Of a DNA stretch of 64,000 bases, positions 49,935 to 59,060 are shown in pieces; within the stretch, counting starts at the first letter, position 1; each line of letters opens with the position of its first letter. Made by a program: the position numbers and the translations under genes. The notes below the pieces were generated by a model, which was given only the letters and a program-made list of their open reading frames with translations, was not told where the DNA came from and ran no database searches. Origin of the DNA: Caballeronia jiangsuensis (GTDB lineage Bacteria; Pseudomonadota; Gammaproteobacteria; Burkholderiales; Burkholderiaceae); assembly GCA_000648925.1 (NCBI GenBank), contig JFHF01000004.1, positions 204,667 to 268,666 of the forward strand, written 5' to 3'.

Positions 49935-51953
49935 GCTTGAACGTGACGCCAAGTTCTCTCGTCAGCTACCCGTCCCTCAAGCCGTTGCGAACTCGGAATA
50001 AAGGAATCTATTACTGATTCCAACCCTGAAATGGAGCTTCTCGAGGCGTTCGTCTCACCTCCTATGTAGCCACAAACTTGGAAAGATGAGACAACGATAA
50101 GTTGTGGGCACCTCCGTTTGACTGAACGTATGCGATCCACGCACTGACGGATACAAGAAATCTCTAATCGGCGACCCGGCTAAATGCAGTGCTCTCCGTC
50201 GATCAAGGTAACAGCAATGTCGCTGGCGCGATCGCGGGACGGCTGCGAGTCACCAAACCTCGGTTCCACTCGAAATCGCGGGTAAGTACATGACAGTGCT
50301 TTTCAAACGACGACGAACAATAGAATCCGTGTGAATTGTGAGGGGCCGCTGCGGCGGCGATACTTGACCGATGCAATTTGGCGACCCCGTGAGAGAGTAT
50401 TCCCAAAAGAGCCGCGGCGAACAAAGCTGATTGCAAGTAGCGCTCGGAGAGTGACAACAACGCTTGTGCTCCCGGGTCCTCGCTACGATTGACGCGACGT
50501 CTCGAAGAAACGGACGCTGCTGGCATAGTCGACGACATCAGTCCGACCGTCGCTTACATGCGCGCTTTGTTAATAAAGTACCTGCACGCAAAAACCGCTG
50601 CAGCGTCGGCTTCGATGCCAATGCCACTTGGCGAAGAGCAAAAGCGTCGCGATTTCGGTGGCTTCGAATTTAGCGGCGACGACGGTGCCACGTTCTCGCG
50701 GCACGGCTGCGACCGCGGAAACATGAGCTAAGCGCCGCCGAAAGGTTCGATAGAAAATCAATGCCTTACTTAGTGTCCGAAATCGGGAAGAGCCGATCCT
50801 CTTGAAGCCACCAGCTGAAGTGCATGGCTGCCAGATTACGATTCAAACTACACAGCGGACCAGACATGCGTGTTTTGCCTGAGGCAATCGGACCGAAGCC
50901 GTTAACCACCTTGGTCTATGGCCGGCAAGCAACAGCGTAATGAAGTGCCCTATTAGGAGGATGATGCGTGCTATCGCTCGCATCCGAAAGCCCACGTAGC
51001 GATCACGGCGAACAGTCGCGCTGTCACTCTTGAGCTCGACCAAGAGAAGCGACCGACATGCACGGGCCCATCCAATGTGCCGCCTAAGCGCTGGGTCGGT
51101 GGTGGCAGCAATTCTCATCGCCGTCGGTGATGAAGCCTGCATCTCCATCAACCAGCCTTACAGAAGGGAGGACAGCACGTTCATCGAGATTGGCGGGAGG
51201 CTACTGAAAAGCAGAGTGGTCGATTTTCTTGGGACCGGATAGTCGAAATCCTGCAGGGTGAGCCAATCAAACCCAATCCCAAGACGCGGCCTCTGCCGCA
51301 GCAGTGCCTTCAAAAAATCCCGCTCATGCGGGCGGCGAAATATTGGAATCCGCCGGCAAATTCTTTGCGTCTTAACCTTCGATAGCTGGCGATTAGCGAT
51401 CCGACGTGCTTTCGATCACTCAGTCTACCCGCTCCCTCGCAACCTGACGTTGCGGAAGCGAAGCGTGCCGTGAAACAATCGTCGCATCGGAAGCGCATGC
51501 CTTCAGCCCTTACTAGCAAGGGCTTCAGCGCTGCTTCTCATCCCTCTTCGAGGAATTGTTTCACGCGTCGACCAACGCCGATGCGCAGCCCACCATGTTC
51601 ATCCCGGGTCGGGGACTCTAAAGCGGCACCACACCGCGCTTTGTAGCATATGAACCTAGTTCTGTATCGTTTGATACGTCGCAGTCAGCAGACTGGATGC
51701 ATGACAAGCGTGGTCCATTTGGTTGAATCTGAATGCTCTCACGCAATCGCTGCGAGCAGCGGTAGTCAGCGATTGAATGCCTCCAAACGACATTAGGCAC
51801 GCAAGCTTTCGTACCTCTGTCGGAATTGGGCTTGAAAGAGCGGTTGGGTTCAGCACGACCCAGGCATCAGCGATTCGCAATTCAAGCTATAAGAGGGGCG
51901 TCCGTCTTCTCCGACGCGAGAGAACACGAACGAAGATGCCCACGCCGCGTGAT
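49935..51953. other. 2-kb gene-poor region after the partition locus
   Basis: Open frames here (for example 50203-50538 minus, 50489-50731 plus, 50843-51151 minus) are short, lack ribosome sites and show no recognisable domain or the GC3 bias of flanking genes. Overall GC is visibly lower than in the flanks. Contains GGAATC-TATTACT-GATTCC (50003-50021), a stray iteron-like CTCACCTC (50054-50061) and the long inverted repeat at 51469-51565. Possibly decayed accessory DNA or structural DNA of the centromere region. Confidence 0.6.
51469..51565. repeat. 97-bp nested inverted-repeat element
   Basis: Outer arms CGTGAAACAAT (51469-51479) and ATTGTTTCACG (51555-51565) are perfect. Inside lies AGCCCTT-ACTAGC-AAGGGCT, also perfect. 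No target duplication is visible and no ORF is enclosed. Could be a small MITE-like element, a recombination site or a structured RNA; undecided. Confidence 0.55.
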
Positions 51954-52139
51954 TTAACGCCCCGGCCCGTATTCACGCGCGCGTATCTTCGCAAGTTTGC
52001 GTGCGCGAACATGATCGAAAGCGCGTCGTGCGTTTGCACTCGGAATCAGGCGCGGAAAGAAAACATCCAACACCGTCATCAACGACAGGAATACGACAGC
52101 GACGAACCCCATCGTGCCAAGCAATTCAAGCAAAGCCAT
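51954..52139 (-). CDS. small membrane protein candidate (61 aa)
   Basis: MALLELLGTMGFVAVVFLSL then MTVLDVFFPRLIPSANARRA: one N-terminal hydrophobic helix (about residues 3-27) followed by a basic cytoplasmic tail (DHVRARKLAKIRAREYGPGR). The Met at 52139 is preceded by GAGGTAGAC at good spacing, unlike the longer frame to 52238. No family recognised. It is the only plausible gene in the gene-poor stretch. Confidence 0.45.
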   Translation of the reverse strand: MALLELLGTMGFVAVVFLSLMTVLDVFFPRLIPSANARRAFDHVRARKLAKIRAREYGPGR

Positions 52140-52450
52140 GTCTACCTCATCCGGTCGCGAAATCTGTGGTGTCGGAGAATCAAACTGCCTTGAGTATGCG
52201 TTTGGCGACGCCGCATCAAAGTCGCGATAAGCCATCACAATGCGTGTCTGTTCGACGGTTGAGCGTGGTCGCAGAACTGGGCCTCTTTGGGCGCCATTGC
52301 CATTGCGTCCGTGCCAAGTGGTCTAAAAAGCAACTAACCGTCTAAGATGCGAACCACTGAACGACCGATCCGCCAAAAAGAAAAAGAGACGCCGCCGCGT
52401 CACGAGAAGGGCGCCAAATCGAACCCTGCCGATTCAACCGCCCTCATCCC
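52140..52450. other. 311-bp gap with no gene seen
   Basis: Between the small membrane protein candidate and the lipoprotein gene. AT-richer than its surroundings; no hairpin with a T run and no open frame with a ribosome site was found. Confidence 0.5.
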
Positions 52451-53197
52451 TCACTTCGTAGCAGCAACAACAAACGCATCCGACCGATCGGGCAGGGTCA
52501 GCGCCGCGAGCACTTGACCATCGGTGAAGAACACGACACCTGTGACCGTGGCACCCGGATAAACACACGGCGCGGCTCCAAACGTAATCGCGGCGTCCAG
52601 AAAATCCTTGTTCCCATGAGGCGTTGCCGTCCCGCTGAACGTACAGCCGCTCGCTCCAGTACCCTTAATCGCGCCGTCCTGACCGATCGCGAACGCAGTC
52701 GTCTCACTGCCCTTGATCGATCCCGCCGCGCCCGAGTAACTCCCCGCGACTGCCGACAGCGCGATCGCGCGTTCATACGTGCCGTCGTAAAGCAGATTGA
52801 ACTTGAAACTGTTCTGCTTCGCCGCGCTCGTATAGATCACGCCCTGGACGCTGTTTTTCTCGTTGTAGCCCGCGAGCACGGGCGTATCGCTCGCGCTCTT
52901 GCCGGTAATGTCGAAAGTGCGCGCGTTGTCGGACTGAAACGCGCCGTGAGACGCGGAAGCCGAGCCTTGCACCAACCCGAATGCGTTGGTCGTCGTGTTG
53001 GCGTACACGAAATAGAAAACACCTGTATCGAGCACGACGCCGCCGACAGCGTTGCCGTTTGCATCGGTTCCCGAATAAAGGCCTTGGGCGGCGTTTGGCT
53101 CGGGCGCGCTGGGCGTGCTATTCGAGCCTCCGCCTCCGCCTCCGCCGCATCCGGCCAAAGCGATCGTAAGTGCAGATACCGCGACGACGAATTTCAT
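52451..53197 (-). CDS. Gly-rich lipoprotein of unknown function
   Basis: 248-aa secreted lipoprotein. MKFVVAVSALTIALAGC is a lipoprotein signal (lipobox LAGC), followed by a run of seven Gly encoded by GGCGGA-type hexamer repeats and a Ser/Pro/Ala linker. The rest is a beta-rich domain with repeated 'G-x-Y/T-x-G' turns (QGLYSGTDANGNAVGGVVLD, AVAGSYSGAAGSIKGS, GCTFSGTATPHGNKDFLDAA). Similar surface lipoproteins are common in Burkholderia without known function. I take the Met at 53197; the upstream frame to 53251 adds a non-signal leader. Confidence 0.75.
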   Translation of the reverse strand: MKFVVAVSALTIALAGCGGGGGGGSNSTPSAPEPNAAQGLYSGTDANGNAVGGVVLDTGVFYFVYANTTTNAFGLVQGSASASHGAFQSDNARTFDITGKSASDTPVLAGYNEKNSVQGVIYTSAAKQNSFKFNLLYDGTYERAIALSAVAGSYSGAAGSIKGSETTAFAIGQDGAIKGTGASGCTFSGTATPHGNKDFLDAAITFGAAPCVYPGATVTGVVFFTDGQVLAALTLPDRSDAFVVAATK

Positions 53198-53274
53198 GCT
53201 TGTTCTTGTGTTTTGACTTGCACTCGCGGCAAGAGAAATTAAAAAAGCCAACCTGGGATTCGAAACGATCCGAA

Positions 53275-53291
53275 AGCCGTAAAAAACGGCT
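53275..53291 (-). terminator. weak hairpin after porin gene
   Basis: AGCCGT-AAAAA-ACGGCT, 6 pairs, lies 106 bp downstream of the porin stop and upstream of the lipoprotein. No T run; low confidence. Confidence 0.35.
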
Positions 53292-53396
53292 GGTCATTCT
53301 AGCAACGGCCACGAAAGCGAATCGGCGTTCTCACTGACTTAACGGCACCGAGAACTACAACTTGAGGTCGACGTTTTCAATCCGATGGCCCAAGCG

Positions 53397-54524
53397 TTAC
53401 CACCGATGCCTCAACCCGACGACAGCCGATACTTGCGTCTTCGTCGTCGATGGCGACAACGTGTAGATCTGCGCATAAGGCGCGTCCTTCGCCGCATGCT
53501 GATAGATGCCGACGAGGAACAGGTCCGTGCGCTTGCTGAGGAAGTAGTTCGCGCCCGCATTCACCTGATGCCACGCGGGAGACGCGTCCTGCGGATGATA
53601 CTGGCCGGTCGTATAGATATACGCCGCGCCGAGCAGCAGGTCGGGCATCACATAGTCCGTTAGCGAGATTTCGAAGTTCTGCAGAGTCAATCGCGACTCG
53701 TCGAGATAATCGAAGCGCGCGTTCGTATACAGGAACGACGCGCTCGCCGATCCGAACGCGTAAGCGCCGCCCGCGCCGTACATCGTCTGTCTGCGTACGC
53801 CCGAGCCCGTCGCCGGGTTGGTGATGAAAGGCGACGTGAATCCATAGTCGCCGACCACCGCGCCGTTCGGGTTGTTCGGATCGTTCGGCTCGTTGACGAG
53901 CAGGAACGCGGCGCCCAGCGACAACGGACCTCTGCGGTACTGCACGGCCGCGCTGTACGCGTTGTTGTCGGAAAAGCCGCCCGCGCGATTCGAGAAGCCA
54001 TACAGCGCTTCCGCCTGAAAGCCGCCGTAGTCGATCGTCTTGTACTGCACCGCGTTGTTGATGCGAAAGGTATCGAACACGTTGTCGCTGTCGCCGATAT
54101 GCGCGCCATACGCCGCGAACTGACACGCCGATTCGAACATGCACAGCGTGACGGCCTCGTCGTACTGACGCCCGAAGGTGATCGTGCCGAGCGTGTTCGA
54201 CGACAACCCGACGAACGCCTGCCGCCCGAATTCGCGTCCGCCCTGCGATAGCGTGCCGTTGCCGATGTTGTAACCGCTCTCCAGCGTGAAGATCGCCTTC
54301 ACGCCGCCGCCCAGATCCTCGGCGCCCTTCATGCCCCAGCGCGGCGTCTGCATCGGACCGCTCGCGAACTGCCAGGTCGAATGCCCTTGCTTGTCCGCGC
54401 CGCGCTGGTTGTTCGCGTAGACGATGCCTGTCGAAACCAGTCCATAGAGCGTTACGGTGCTCTGGGCGAAGGCGCTCTGGACGCACAGCGCGCTTGCGGC
54501 GATGACCAACAAACGTCGTTTCAT
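53397..54524 (-). CDS. outer-membrane porin (Burkholderia type)
   Basis: 375-aa porin precursor: signal MKRRLLVIAASALCVQSAFA, then QSTVTLYGLVSTGIVYANNQ. Family strands include EDLGGGVKAIFTLESGYNIG, GRQAFVGLSSNTLGTITFGR and the end VSAVVGLRHRW; the terminal aromatic is Trp instead of the usual Phe. The loop after GRQYDEAVT carries two Cys (LCMFESACQFAAYG), unusual for these porins. Divergent from the 54.9-62.3 kb uptake/catabolic operon, so it probably admits the same substrate. Confidence 0.93.
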   Translation of the reverse strand: MKRRLLVIAASALCVQSAFAQSTVTLYGLVSTGIVYANNQRGADKQGHSTWQFASGPMQTPRWGMKGAEDLGGGVKAIFTLESGYNIGNGTLSQGGREFGRQAFVGLSSNTLGTITFGRQYDEAVTLCMFESACQFAAYGAHIGDSDNVFDTFRINNAVQYKTIDYGGFQAEALYGFSNRAGGFSDNNAYSAAVQYRRGPLSLGAAFLLVNEPNDPNNPNGAVVGDYGFTSPFITNPATGSGVRRQTMYGAGGAYAFGSASASFLYTNARFDYLDESRLTLQNFEISLTDYVMPDLLLGAAYIYTTGQYHPQDASPAWHQVNAGANYFLSKRTDLFLVGIYQHAAKDAPYAQIYTLSPSTTKTQVSAVVGLRHRW

Positions 54525-54908
54525 GGCTTTCCTGTCGTATGAGTTTGAACGGAAACGTTTCTATCGATAAGGATGACGAATCAACCGCCTTGAAGCCCGG
54601 CGTCGCCTTTCACGGACTCGGCCACAGCGATTCGTCCCGGTTGCGACAGATTCTTGCGGAACAAAAAACGCGCGGGATAGCACCGAATTTGGCCACCAGC
54701 GAGCGAATTTTTAGCGCGCATGCGCTCCGCATCCGTGCGCATCGCGTACGCCTTTCATCGCTTTCGAAGCGCCGGGTATACCCACCCCGATCTAATTTCG
54801 GCATCACTCATCGCAAAAAATGATGCTATGCGGGGACACTTTTGGCTGCTGACAATGGGATCACTCGGCATCACCCGTCTGATGAAAGACAGTGGAAAAG
54901 GGGAGCCC
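54525..54908. promoter_or_regulatory. divergent promoter region of porin and pathway operon
   Basis: 384 bp. Contains GCGCATGCGC (54716-54725) and GGGTATACCC (54774-54783), perfect 10-bp palindromes 126-193 bp upstream of the operon start. A 94-codon open frame (54539-54823) crosses it but lacks a ribosome site and coding bias. Likely holds the binding site of the LysR encoded at 61350. Confidence 0.5.
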
Positions 54909-55961
54909 ATGCAGGAAACACCGGAGACGAAAATGGCAATGATCGAAAACGCGGGAAGGCGGCGCATGTTGCGCACGCTCACTGCGGGCGCGTTGGCGAC
55001 GAGCGGCGGCCTGCTGTCGGTGCGAGCGTTCGCCGGCGGACTCGCGACCGTGAACATGCAGCTCGGCTGGGTGCCGGGCGGCAATCAGGTCGGTGAGGTG
55101 GTGGCCAAGCGCCTCGGCTACTACGAAAAGGAAGGCATCGACTTTCATATCCAGCCGGGCGGCCCGAACATCGACGGCGTCGCGATCGTCGCATCCGGGC
55201 GCTATCAGGCGGGCGAGATTTCGTCGAGTCCGTCGATCATGCTGGCCGTGTCGGAAGGGCTGCCCATCAAGTGCATCGCGGTCGGACTTCAGCAACATCC
55301 GTACACGTTCTTCTCGCTGAAGAAGGCGCCGATCCGCTCGCCGCAGGACATGATCGGCAAGCGCATCGGCATTCAGTCGACGGGCATGGTCCTGCTGCGC
55401 GCGCTACTCGCGAAACACAAGATCCCCGAGAGCCAGGTGAAAATCGTGCCGGTCGGCGCGGACATGATGCCGCTCGTCGCCGGTCAGGTCGATGCCGTCA
55501 CCGGCTGGCAGACCAACACCACGGCGCTGAAGCCGCTCGGTGCGGATCGCGTGGACTTGCGTCTGTGGGACTCCGGCGTGCGCCTCTACGCGCTGCCGTA
55601 CTACGCGACGACGTCGAGCCTGAAGGAGCATCCGGAAGTCGTCGCGGGATTTCTGCGTGCCACCGCGCGCGGCTGGATGTACGCCAACGAGAATCGCGAT
55701 CAGGCCGTCGACATGCTGGTGAAGGACTATCCGAACCTGAATCGCGCGGACGAGCGCGTCGCGATCGATTCGCTGATGAGCTACGCATTCAACCAGACCA
55801 CGCAGACGCAGGGCTGGGGCGCGATGGACGCGGGCGTCTGGGAAGAACAGATCGCGATGTACGGCCAGCTCGGCCAGTTCCGCGCGGGACAACCCAAAGT
55901 CGACGACGTCATGACGATGGACGTGCTCAAGGCCACTCACTCCTCTCGCCTGAAGGTGTAA
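54909..55961 (+). CDS. NMT1/SsuA-type ABC substrate-binding protein
   Basis: 350-aa periplasmic solute-binding protein of the nitrate/sulfonate/taurine (NMT1/THI5-like) group. N-terminal RRRMLRTLTAGALATSGGLL resembles a Tat-type or Sec signal. Binding domain: VNMQLGWVPGGNQVGEVVAK, GYYEKEGIDFHIQPGGPNID, RYQAGEISSSPSIMLAVSEG, SPQDMIGKRIGIQSTG, DAVTGWQTNTTALKPLGADR. GGGGAG precedes the Met at 54909. The group takes up sulfonates, aromatic acids such as phthalate-like compounds, and thiamin precursors. First gene of the operon. Confidence 0.9.
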   Translation: MQETPETKMAMIENAGRRRMLRTLTAGALATSGGLLSVRAFAGGLATVNMQLGWVPGGNQVGEVVAKRLGYYEKEGIDFHIQPGGPNIDGVAIVASGRYQAGEISSSPSIMLAVSEGLPIKCIAVGLQQHPYTFFSLKKAPIRSPQDMIGKRIGIQSTGMVLLRALLAKHKIPESQVKIVPVGADMMPLVAGQVDAVTGWQTNTTALKPLGADRVDLRLWDSGVRLYALPYYATTSSLKEHPEVVAGFLRATARGWMYANENRDQAVDMLVKDYPNLNRADERVAIDSLMSYAFNQTTQTQGWGAMDAGVWEEQIAMYGQLGQFRAGQPKVDDVMTMDVLKATHSSRLKV

Positions 55962-55964
55962 CCC

Positions 55965-56798
55965 ATGCATGCTGCCACTTTGAATCCGCCGCGCGCGGAG
56001 CGGGCTAGCTCGCACTTCGCGTTGCCGCAAGACATCGATTGCGCGATCAGTTGCCGCGACATCAACGTGCGCTTTTTCACCGACCGCCGCAGCGTCACCG
56101 CGATCGAGGGCCTCAGCCTCGATATCGCGGCGGGCGAATTCCTCACGCTGCTCGGGCCATCGGGCTGCGGCAAGTCGACGTTTCTGCGCGTGGTCGCCGA
56201 TCTCGTGAAGCCGAGCCGCGGCAGCATCAGCGTGCTCGGTTCGCCGCCGCAAGCCGCGCGCGAACGGCGCGATATCGGCTTCGTGTTTCAGGACGCTGCG
56301 CTGTTGCCGTGGCGCACCGCGATTCAGAACGTCGAACTGCCGCTCGAAGTCGCGCACGGCAAGGCACGCGCCGGGCGGGCGACGCCGCGCGAGCTTCTCG
56401 AACTCGTCGGTCTGAAAGGCCGCGAGGACGCGTTTCCACATGAGATGTCCGGCGGCATGCGCCAGCGCGTCGCGATTGCGCGCGCGCTCGTCTGCGATCC
56501 GAAAGTGCTGTTGATGGACGAGCCTTTCGGCGCGCTCGACGAAATCACGCGCGACCGTCTCAACGAAGAGCTGCGCCGCGTCTGGAAGGAGCTCGGCCTG
56601 ACGACGCTCTTCGTCACCCACAGCATCTACGAGGCCGCGTTTCTCGGTCAGCGCGTGCTCATGCTCGCGGCGAATCCGGGACGCGTGAAGGAAATCGTGC
56701 CGGTGGACCTGCCCGAGGACCGCACGCTCGATATCCGCGAGACGCGCGAATTCGTCGAACTCACCGCGCACCTGCGCCGCGTACTGGAGACTTGCTGA
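55965..56798 (+). CDS. ABC transporter ATPase (SsuB/TauB type)
   Basis: 277-aa ATPase for the preceding binding protein. Walker A LLGPSGCGKSTFLRVVADLV, Q-loop DIGFVFQDAALLPWRTAIQN, signature [20 protein letters not shown], Walker B VLLMDEPFGALDEITRDRLN, switch His TTLFVTHSIYEAAFLG. The [11 protein letters not shown] and LPWRT sequences are typical of the nitrate/sulfonate subfamily. Gap of 3 bp to the upstream gene and a 1-bp TGATG overlap with the permease: a single translational unit. Confidence 0.94.
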   Translation: MHAATLNPPRAERASSHFALPQDIDCAISCRDINVRFFTDRRSVTAIEGLSLDIAAGEFLTLLGPSGCGKSTFLRVVADLVKPSRGSISVLGSPPQAARERRDIGFVFQDAALLPWRTAIQNVELPLEVAHGKARAGRATPRELLELVGLKGREDAFPHEMSGGMRQRVAIARALVCDPKVLLMDEPFGALDEITRDRLNEELRRVWKELGLTTLFVTHSIYEAAFLGQRVLMLAANPGRVKEIVPVDLPEDRTLDIRETREFVELTAHLRRVLETC

Positions 56799-57637
56799 TG
56801 GCTACGTCCGAAATGAACCTGAACGTGCCGGCCAGCATGCCGGACGAGGAATCGCAGGCGTGGCGCGCGCGCCGTCGCCAGCAGATGTGGCGCGCCCGCA
56901 TGTTGCCGGCGCTCGGCGTCGCGAGCCTGATCTTCGCGTGGTGGGCGGTGGTCGCGGGCTTTCATGTGAAGCCGTTCATCGCGCCTTCGCCGGCGCTCGT
57001 GTTCGAGACGCTCTTCGCCAAGAGCGACGTGCTGCTGCAGAACCTCGTGCCGACCGCGATCGAAGCCTCGCTCGGCTTTCTGCTCGGCAATCTCGTGGCC
57101 ATCGTGCTCGCGACGGTCTTCGTGCACAACAAGACGCTGCAGGACATCTTCTATCCGGTCGCGGTGATGATCAATTCGATTCCGGTGGTCGCGAAGGCGC
57201 CGATCCTCGTGCTCATCATGGGCAACGGGCTGGAGCCGAAGATCACGATCGCGGCGATCGTCTGCTTCTTCCCGACGCTCGTGAACATGGTGCGCGGTCT
57301 CGAAGCGGTCAATCCGCAGTCGATGGAACTGATGCACGTGCTCTCCGCCAGCAAGCGCGAAATCTTCTTCAAGCTGAGGCTCTACGCATCGCTGCCGTAT
57401 CTGTTCTCCGCGCTGCGCATCGCGGCGTCGATGTCGGTGATCGGCGCGGTGGTGGGCGAGTGGATCGGTGCGACCGAGGGCATCGGCGCGATGATCATTC
57501 AGGCGACCTATGCCTTCGACTCGGCGCTGCTCTACACGGCGATCATCATGAGCGCCGTTCTCTCGGGCTTCTTTTTTCTCGTGATCGCGGCGCTCGAGCG
57601 CTGGCTCGTCAAGTGGCAGCCGGAAGGCGTCCGCTGA
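56798..57637 (+). CDS. ABC transporter permease (SsuC/TauC type)
   Basis: 279-aa inner-membrane permease with six hydrophobic helices. EAA-like loop: MELMHVLSASKREIFFKLRL, YASLPYLFSALRIAASMSVI, then GAVVGEWIGATEGIGAMIIQ, which is a hallmark of the sulfonate/nitrate group. Start at the ATG overlapping the ATPase stop (TGATG), with GGAGA 9 bp upstream. Forms a homodimeric channel with two copies of the ATPase. Confidence 0.93.
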   Translation: MATSEMNLNVPASMPDEESQAWRARRRQQMWRARMLPALGVASLIFAWWAVVAGFHVKPFIAPSPALVFETLFAKSDVLLQNLVPTAIEASLGFLLGNLVAIVLATVFVHNKTLQDIFYPVAVMINSIPVVAKAPILVLIMGNGLEPKITIAAIVCFFPTLVNMVRGLEAVNPQSMELMHVLSASKREIFFKLRLYASLPYLFSALRIAASMSVIGAVVGEWIGATEGIGAMIIQATYAFDSALLYTAIIMSAVLSGFFFLVIAALERWLVKWQPEGVR

Positions 57638-57674
57638 GTCCGACGCGACACGAACCATCAACACAGGAGACGAA

Positions 57675-59060
57675 ATGAACATGATCAGCGACTGGATTCA
57701 GGAACCCGCACGCGATGTGCGCGTGGCGGCGCAGGCAAACGTCGTCGTGGTCGGCGGCGGCCCGGCGGGCTTGTCGGCGGCGATCGCGGCGGCACGCAAC
57801 GGCGCGGAAGTGATACTGCTCGAACGCTACAACCATCTGGGCGGTCTCGCATCGGGCGGCATGGTGCTCGTGCTCGACGACATGTGGGACAACCATCTGA
57901 ACGAGATCTCGGTGCGCGGCACCTGCATGACGTTCATCGAACGCATGGCCGCACGCAAGCTCGCCTATTTCCCGCGTGCCGACGAATGGGGCGACGATCC
58001 GGCGGCGTATCGCAAGTGGGGCCGCTGGGGCACGTTCGATTTTCATAGCCAGAAGAACCCGCATCCGGTGTGCTTCGCCGCGGCCTTCGATCCCGATGCG
58101 ATGAAGCGTGTCGCGCTCGAAATGGTCGAGTCGCTCGGCATCAAGCTGCGGCTGCATTCGTGGTTCTCGCGCACGCTCGTCGAGGACGGCAAGGTCAAGG
58201 GCGTGATCTGCGAGACCAAGAGCGGGCGCGAAGCGATTCTCGCCGATGTCGTCATCGACGCGACGGGCGACCTCGATGTCGCGGCGTCGGCGGGCGTGCC
58301 GCATGTCGGCGGCAGCTACATCACGACGACGGTGTTTCGTCTGGGCGGCGTCGATACCGAAGCCGCCGAGCGCTTCGAAGCAGAGGAACCCGAAGCATTC
58401 GCTGCGCTCGATCGCCAGATCAAGCGGATTCTCGGCGGCTCGTGGGGTTACTGGTGGCTCAAGACGCCGCTGCCGGGCGTCGTGTGGTGCAACTGCCCGC
58501 ACATGGCCGGTCTCGATGGCCTGAAGCCCGAGGACCTGACACGCGCCGAGATGCAGGGACGCAGCCATATTCACGCGGTCGTCGAATTCGTGCGCGAGAA
58601 GCTGCCGGGCTTCGAGCAATGCTACGTGATCGATGTCGCGCCGCAGACCGGCGTGCGTCAGACGCGTCTGTTGCAGGGCGAATACGTGATGACGAAGGAA
58701 GACCTCGCGCAGCGCACGCGCTTCACCGACAGCATCGCGCGCGGACGTGACTACTACATGCCGTATCGCGTGCTGCTGCCGAAGGAGATCGACAACCTGC
58801 TCGTCGCGGGCCGTCATTACTCGGCGACGTCGCAGGCGCAGAAGATGTCGCGCGAAATTCCGCCGTGCATGGCGATGGGCGAAGCCGCGGGCGTCGCGGC
58901 GGCGCTCGCGCTGAACGCGGGCGTCACCGTGCGCGACGTCGATGTATCCGCGCTCCAGAAGACGCTGCGCGTGCAGGGCGCGGACCCGGGCGACCAGAGC
59001 GGGCGCAACGCTGACGTCCCGGCGCTCGCGCGGCATATCGATGCGAGGGAAGCGGCATGA
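57675..59060 (+). CDS. FAD-dependent oxidoreductase (FAD_oxidored family)
   Basis: 461 aa. N-terminal FAD motif VVVVGGGPAGLSAAIAAARN, GAEVILLERYNHLGGLASGG; further Rossmann element AILADVVIDATGDLDVAASA; C-terminal FAD contact LPKEIDNLLVAGRHYSATSQ and CMAMGEAAGVAAALALNAGV. This is the FAD_oxidored (PF12831-like) family, often of unknown substrate. Cys residues at VWCNCPHMAG could bind a redox partner or cluster (inference). Cytoplasmic. ACACAGGAGACGAA site. The ferredoxin encoded downstream is the natural electron partner. Confidence 0.9.
   Translation: MNMISDWIQEPARDVRVAAQANVVVVGGGPAGLSAAIAAARNGAEVILLERYNHLGGLASGGMVLVLDDMWDNHLNEISVRGTCMTFIERMAARKLAYFPRADEWGDDPAAYRKWGRWGTFDFHSQKNPHPVCFAAAFDPDAMKRVALEMVESLGIKLRLHSWFSRTLVEDGKVKGVICETKSGREAILADVVIDATGDLDVAASAGVPHVGGSYITTTVFRLGGVDTEAAERFEAEEPEAFAALDRQIKRILGGSWGYWWLKTPLPGVVWCNCPHMAGLDGLKPEDLTRAEMQGRSHIHAVVEFVREKLPGFEQCYVIDVAPQTGVRQTRLLQGEYVMTKEDLAQRTRFTDSIARGRDYYMPYRVLLPKEIDNLLVAGRHYSATSQAQKMSREIPPCMAMGEAAGVAAALALNAGVTVRDVDVSALQKTLRVQGADPGDQSGRNADVPALARHIDAREAA

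Noticed and set aside
50203..51151. Short frames at 50203-50538, 50489-50731 and 50843-51151
   Set aside because: No ribosome sites, no domain, no GC3 bias; they do not join into a recognisable decayed transposase or integrase.
53101..53150. CCTCCG hexamer repeat in the lipoprotein gene as a phase-variation switch
   Set aside because: Hexamer changes keep the frame and only alter the length of the Gly run after the lipobox, so on/off switching is not expected.
54539..54823. 94-codon plus-strand frame between porin and ABC operon
   Set aside because: Lies in a divergent promoter region, has no ribosome site and a random-looking product.
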